From Candidatus Thorarchaeota archaeon MP11T_1 (GTDB lineage Archaea > Asgardarchaeota > Thorarchaeia > Thorarchaeales > Thorarchaeaceae), in NCBI GenBank assembly GCA_002825515.1, contig PJET01000147.1:1-13175 (forward strand): a DNA stretch of 13,175 nucleotides, read 5' to 3'. The notes beneath the pieces are model-generated. The model was not told where the DNA came from, made no database searches, and saw only the letters and a program-made list of their open reading frames with translations. This document shows, one piece after another, positions 12,364-13,175 of the stretch; within the stretch, counting starts at the first letter, position 1, and every line of letters begins with the position of its first letter. Both the position numbers and the translations under genes were made by a program.

Positions 12364-13069
12364 AAGGGTAGGAAACATTTGTGGTTATTACTGTATACAA
12401 TGCATTAATTCCAGCTGACAGATGCCCTCCTTCTAAGAGCCATGCACCCGAATCCCAACTGGTTGGGATTGGCCAACCAAAGTCGCTGAACTCACCATCC
12501 CATGTACCATTTTGGATGAATAGATAACCATCTATCGAGGAAAAGCCTGCAAAGAAGCAGGTACCATCATCAAAGTAGACATCGAAATAGAAGTCTATTG
12601 GCCATGATAGTGGGAAGTCTCCTGTAGGAGGAATTACTGGTTCTTCCATATTAGCTATACCATCGTCAATGATTGTCCCGCTAAAACTGTTCCATTCCGT
12701 AGTTGAGATTTCACCAGTCCCAATAATTTTTGATTGCCAGGGTGAGAATAAAACACCGATATAACCACCTGTGACTGTTCGATTCATTAAGACCCCATCG
12801 ACATATGCACCAGGTGCAGACTGCGCATAGAAGTCTGACAGGTCTTCATTTACAAATGTAGCGTTACACATGAAATAGAACTGGACATTTTCTCTCTTCG
12901 AGTTAAGGAATTCAGCAGTTATCGCTCCAAGACTTTTTGGACCTGGAATCTGTCCATTGTCCTGATCAGGGAAGTAAATGGCTATGGCAAACACACCTGC
13001 TGTTAAGATCACAGCAGCTATCATTGCTGCTGCAATCTTGCTTGAAACACCAGTATTGTAGTTTCTCAT
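12362..13069 (-). CDS. Exported, pilin-like protein of unknown function
   Basis: This is a 235-residue protein with a short polar N-terminus (MRNYNTG), then VSSKIAAAMIAAVILTAG and a continuous hydrophobic run to about residue 33. That layout (Gly7 followed by VSxxIA and a helical core) resembles archaeal type IV pilin/archaellin class III signal peptides, with possible cleavage after Gly7. The residue before Gly is Thr rather than the preferred Lys or Arg, so a plain N-terminal signal anchor is the alternative. The outside domain is rich in Gly, Asp, Phe and Trp with beta-type segments (DFYFDVYFDDGTCFFAGF, 159-176), two cysteines (68 and 171) that might pair, and four N-glycosylation sequons (N69, N96, N187, N231). 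The family is unknown. The TadC-type platform gene 3.4 kb away on the same strand gives context. ATG at 13069 has only a partial ribosome site (GTGA); the promoter and operator-like repeats lie at 13118-13160. Confidence 0.72.
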   Translation of the reverse strand: MRNYNTGVSSKIAAAMIAAVILTAGVFAIAIYFPDQDNGQIPGPKSLGAITAEFLNSKRENVQFYFMCNATFVNEDLSDFYAQSAPGAYVDGVLMNRTVTGGYIGVLFSPWQSKIIGTGEISTTEWNSFSGTIIDDGIANMEEPVIPPTGDFPLSWPIDFYFDVYFDDGTCFFAGFSSIDGYLFIQNGTWDGEFSDFGWPIPTSWDSGAWLLEGGHLSAGINALYTVITTNVSYP

Positions 13070-13117
13070 TTAATTTCACATGAATTATTATGATGAAATT
13101 GAATATGACTCTACGTT

Positions 13118-13146
13118 TTGTACAGGATGTTCAAAACATTGTACAG
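13118..13146 (-). promoter_or_regulatory. Operator-like repeat cluster upstream of the pilin-like gene
   Basis: TTGTACAG occurs at 13118-13125 and 13139-13146, 21 bases apart start to start (two helical turns); each contains the palindrome TGTACA. Between them lies an imperfectly spaced inverted repeat, ATGTT-CAA-AACAT (13127-13139). The cluster spans the expected transcription start, as a repressor site would. Confidence 0.45.
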
Positions 13147-13150
13147 CCCA

Positions 13151-13160
13151 AAATATATTT
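13151..13160 (-). promoter_or_regulatory. TATA box upstream of the pilin-like gene
   Basis: AAATATATTT is a good archaeal TATA-type box. At 26-base spacing the transcript would start near 13129, inside the repeat cluster, with a leader of about 60 bases. Confidence 0.5.
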
Positions 13161-13175
13161 CTCAGAACCAAGCAA

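Noticed and set aside
1..13175. Search for tRNA, rRNA, CRISPR repeats, insertion sequences and toxin-antitoxin pairs
   Set aside because: No T-loop/acceptor-stem pattern, no regularly spaced direct repeats, no transposase or integrase motifs, and no small toxin beside the ribbon-helix-helix gene that I could recognise.

Overview
The window looks archaeal, and an Asgard-type archaeon is the best guess, although nothing here proves the phylum. The archaeal evidence is an NreA-type DNA-repair protein with a C-terminal PCNA-binding motif, RNA polymerase subunit Rpo5/RPB5 homologues, a TadC/FlaJ-type pilus platform protein, TATA-like boxes at archaeal spacing, GGAGG-type Shine-Dalgarno sites and frequent GTG/TTG starts. 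Several proteins have a eukaryote-like character: an Alg14/Alg13 pair and two long RPB5-like proteins. Base composition is moderately AT-rich throughout, and I see no transposase, integrase, tRNA, rRNA or CRISPR array.

Left part (1-3561, mostly + strand). The left edge holds the start of a minus-strand gene that may carry a frameshift. It is divergent from a translationally coupled glycosyltransferase pair, Alg14-like (227-709) and Alg13-like (706-1158). Next come an HD-domain phosphohydrolase (1234-1890) and a CinA/MoaB-type protein (1903-2721), which form a likely two-gene operon. A multi-pass polyprenol/phytol kinase-like protein (2785-3561) follows. The glycosyltransferase pair and the lipid kinase would fit lipid-linked glycan assembly, and the exported proteins on the right are rich in N-glycosylation sequons. 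That link is an inference.

Middle (3564-5029, minus strand). This is the most notable part. Two tandem paralogues (3564-4139 and 4214-4771) end in a complete archaeal Rpo5/RPB5 assembly domain and carry about 115 extra N-terminal residues that align with the eukaryotic RPB5 jaw domain. Ordinary archaeal Rpo5 lacks that domain. Each copy is preceded by the same 16-bp promoter-like element. Upstream lies a 40-residue desulforedoxin-like protein (4907-5029).

Regulators and small genes (5220-6663). These are an AbrB-like plus ACT-like protein, a ribbon-helix-helix regulator with a tandem heptamer in its own promoter, and a 96-residue protein I do not recognise.

Right part (6707-13069, all minus strand). 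In order of coordinates these are a six-helix membrane protein with a strong terminator, a TadC-type pilus platform protein without an adjacent ATPase, a large Sec-exported membrane-anchored protein, NreA, a membrane-anchored winged-helix regulator with a palindrome over its promoter, and an exported, pilin-like protein with an operator-like promoter. The platform protein and the pilin-like protein suggest a cell-surface theme. The window ends upstream of that last gene.
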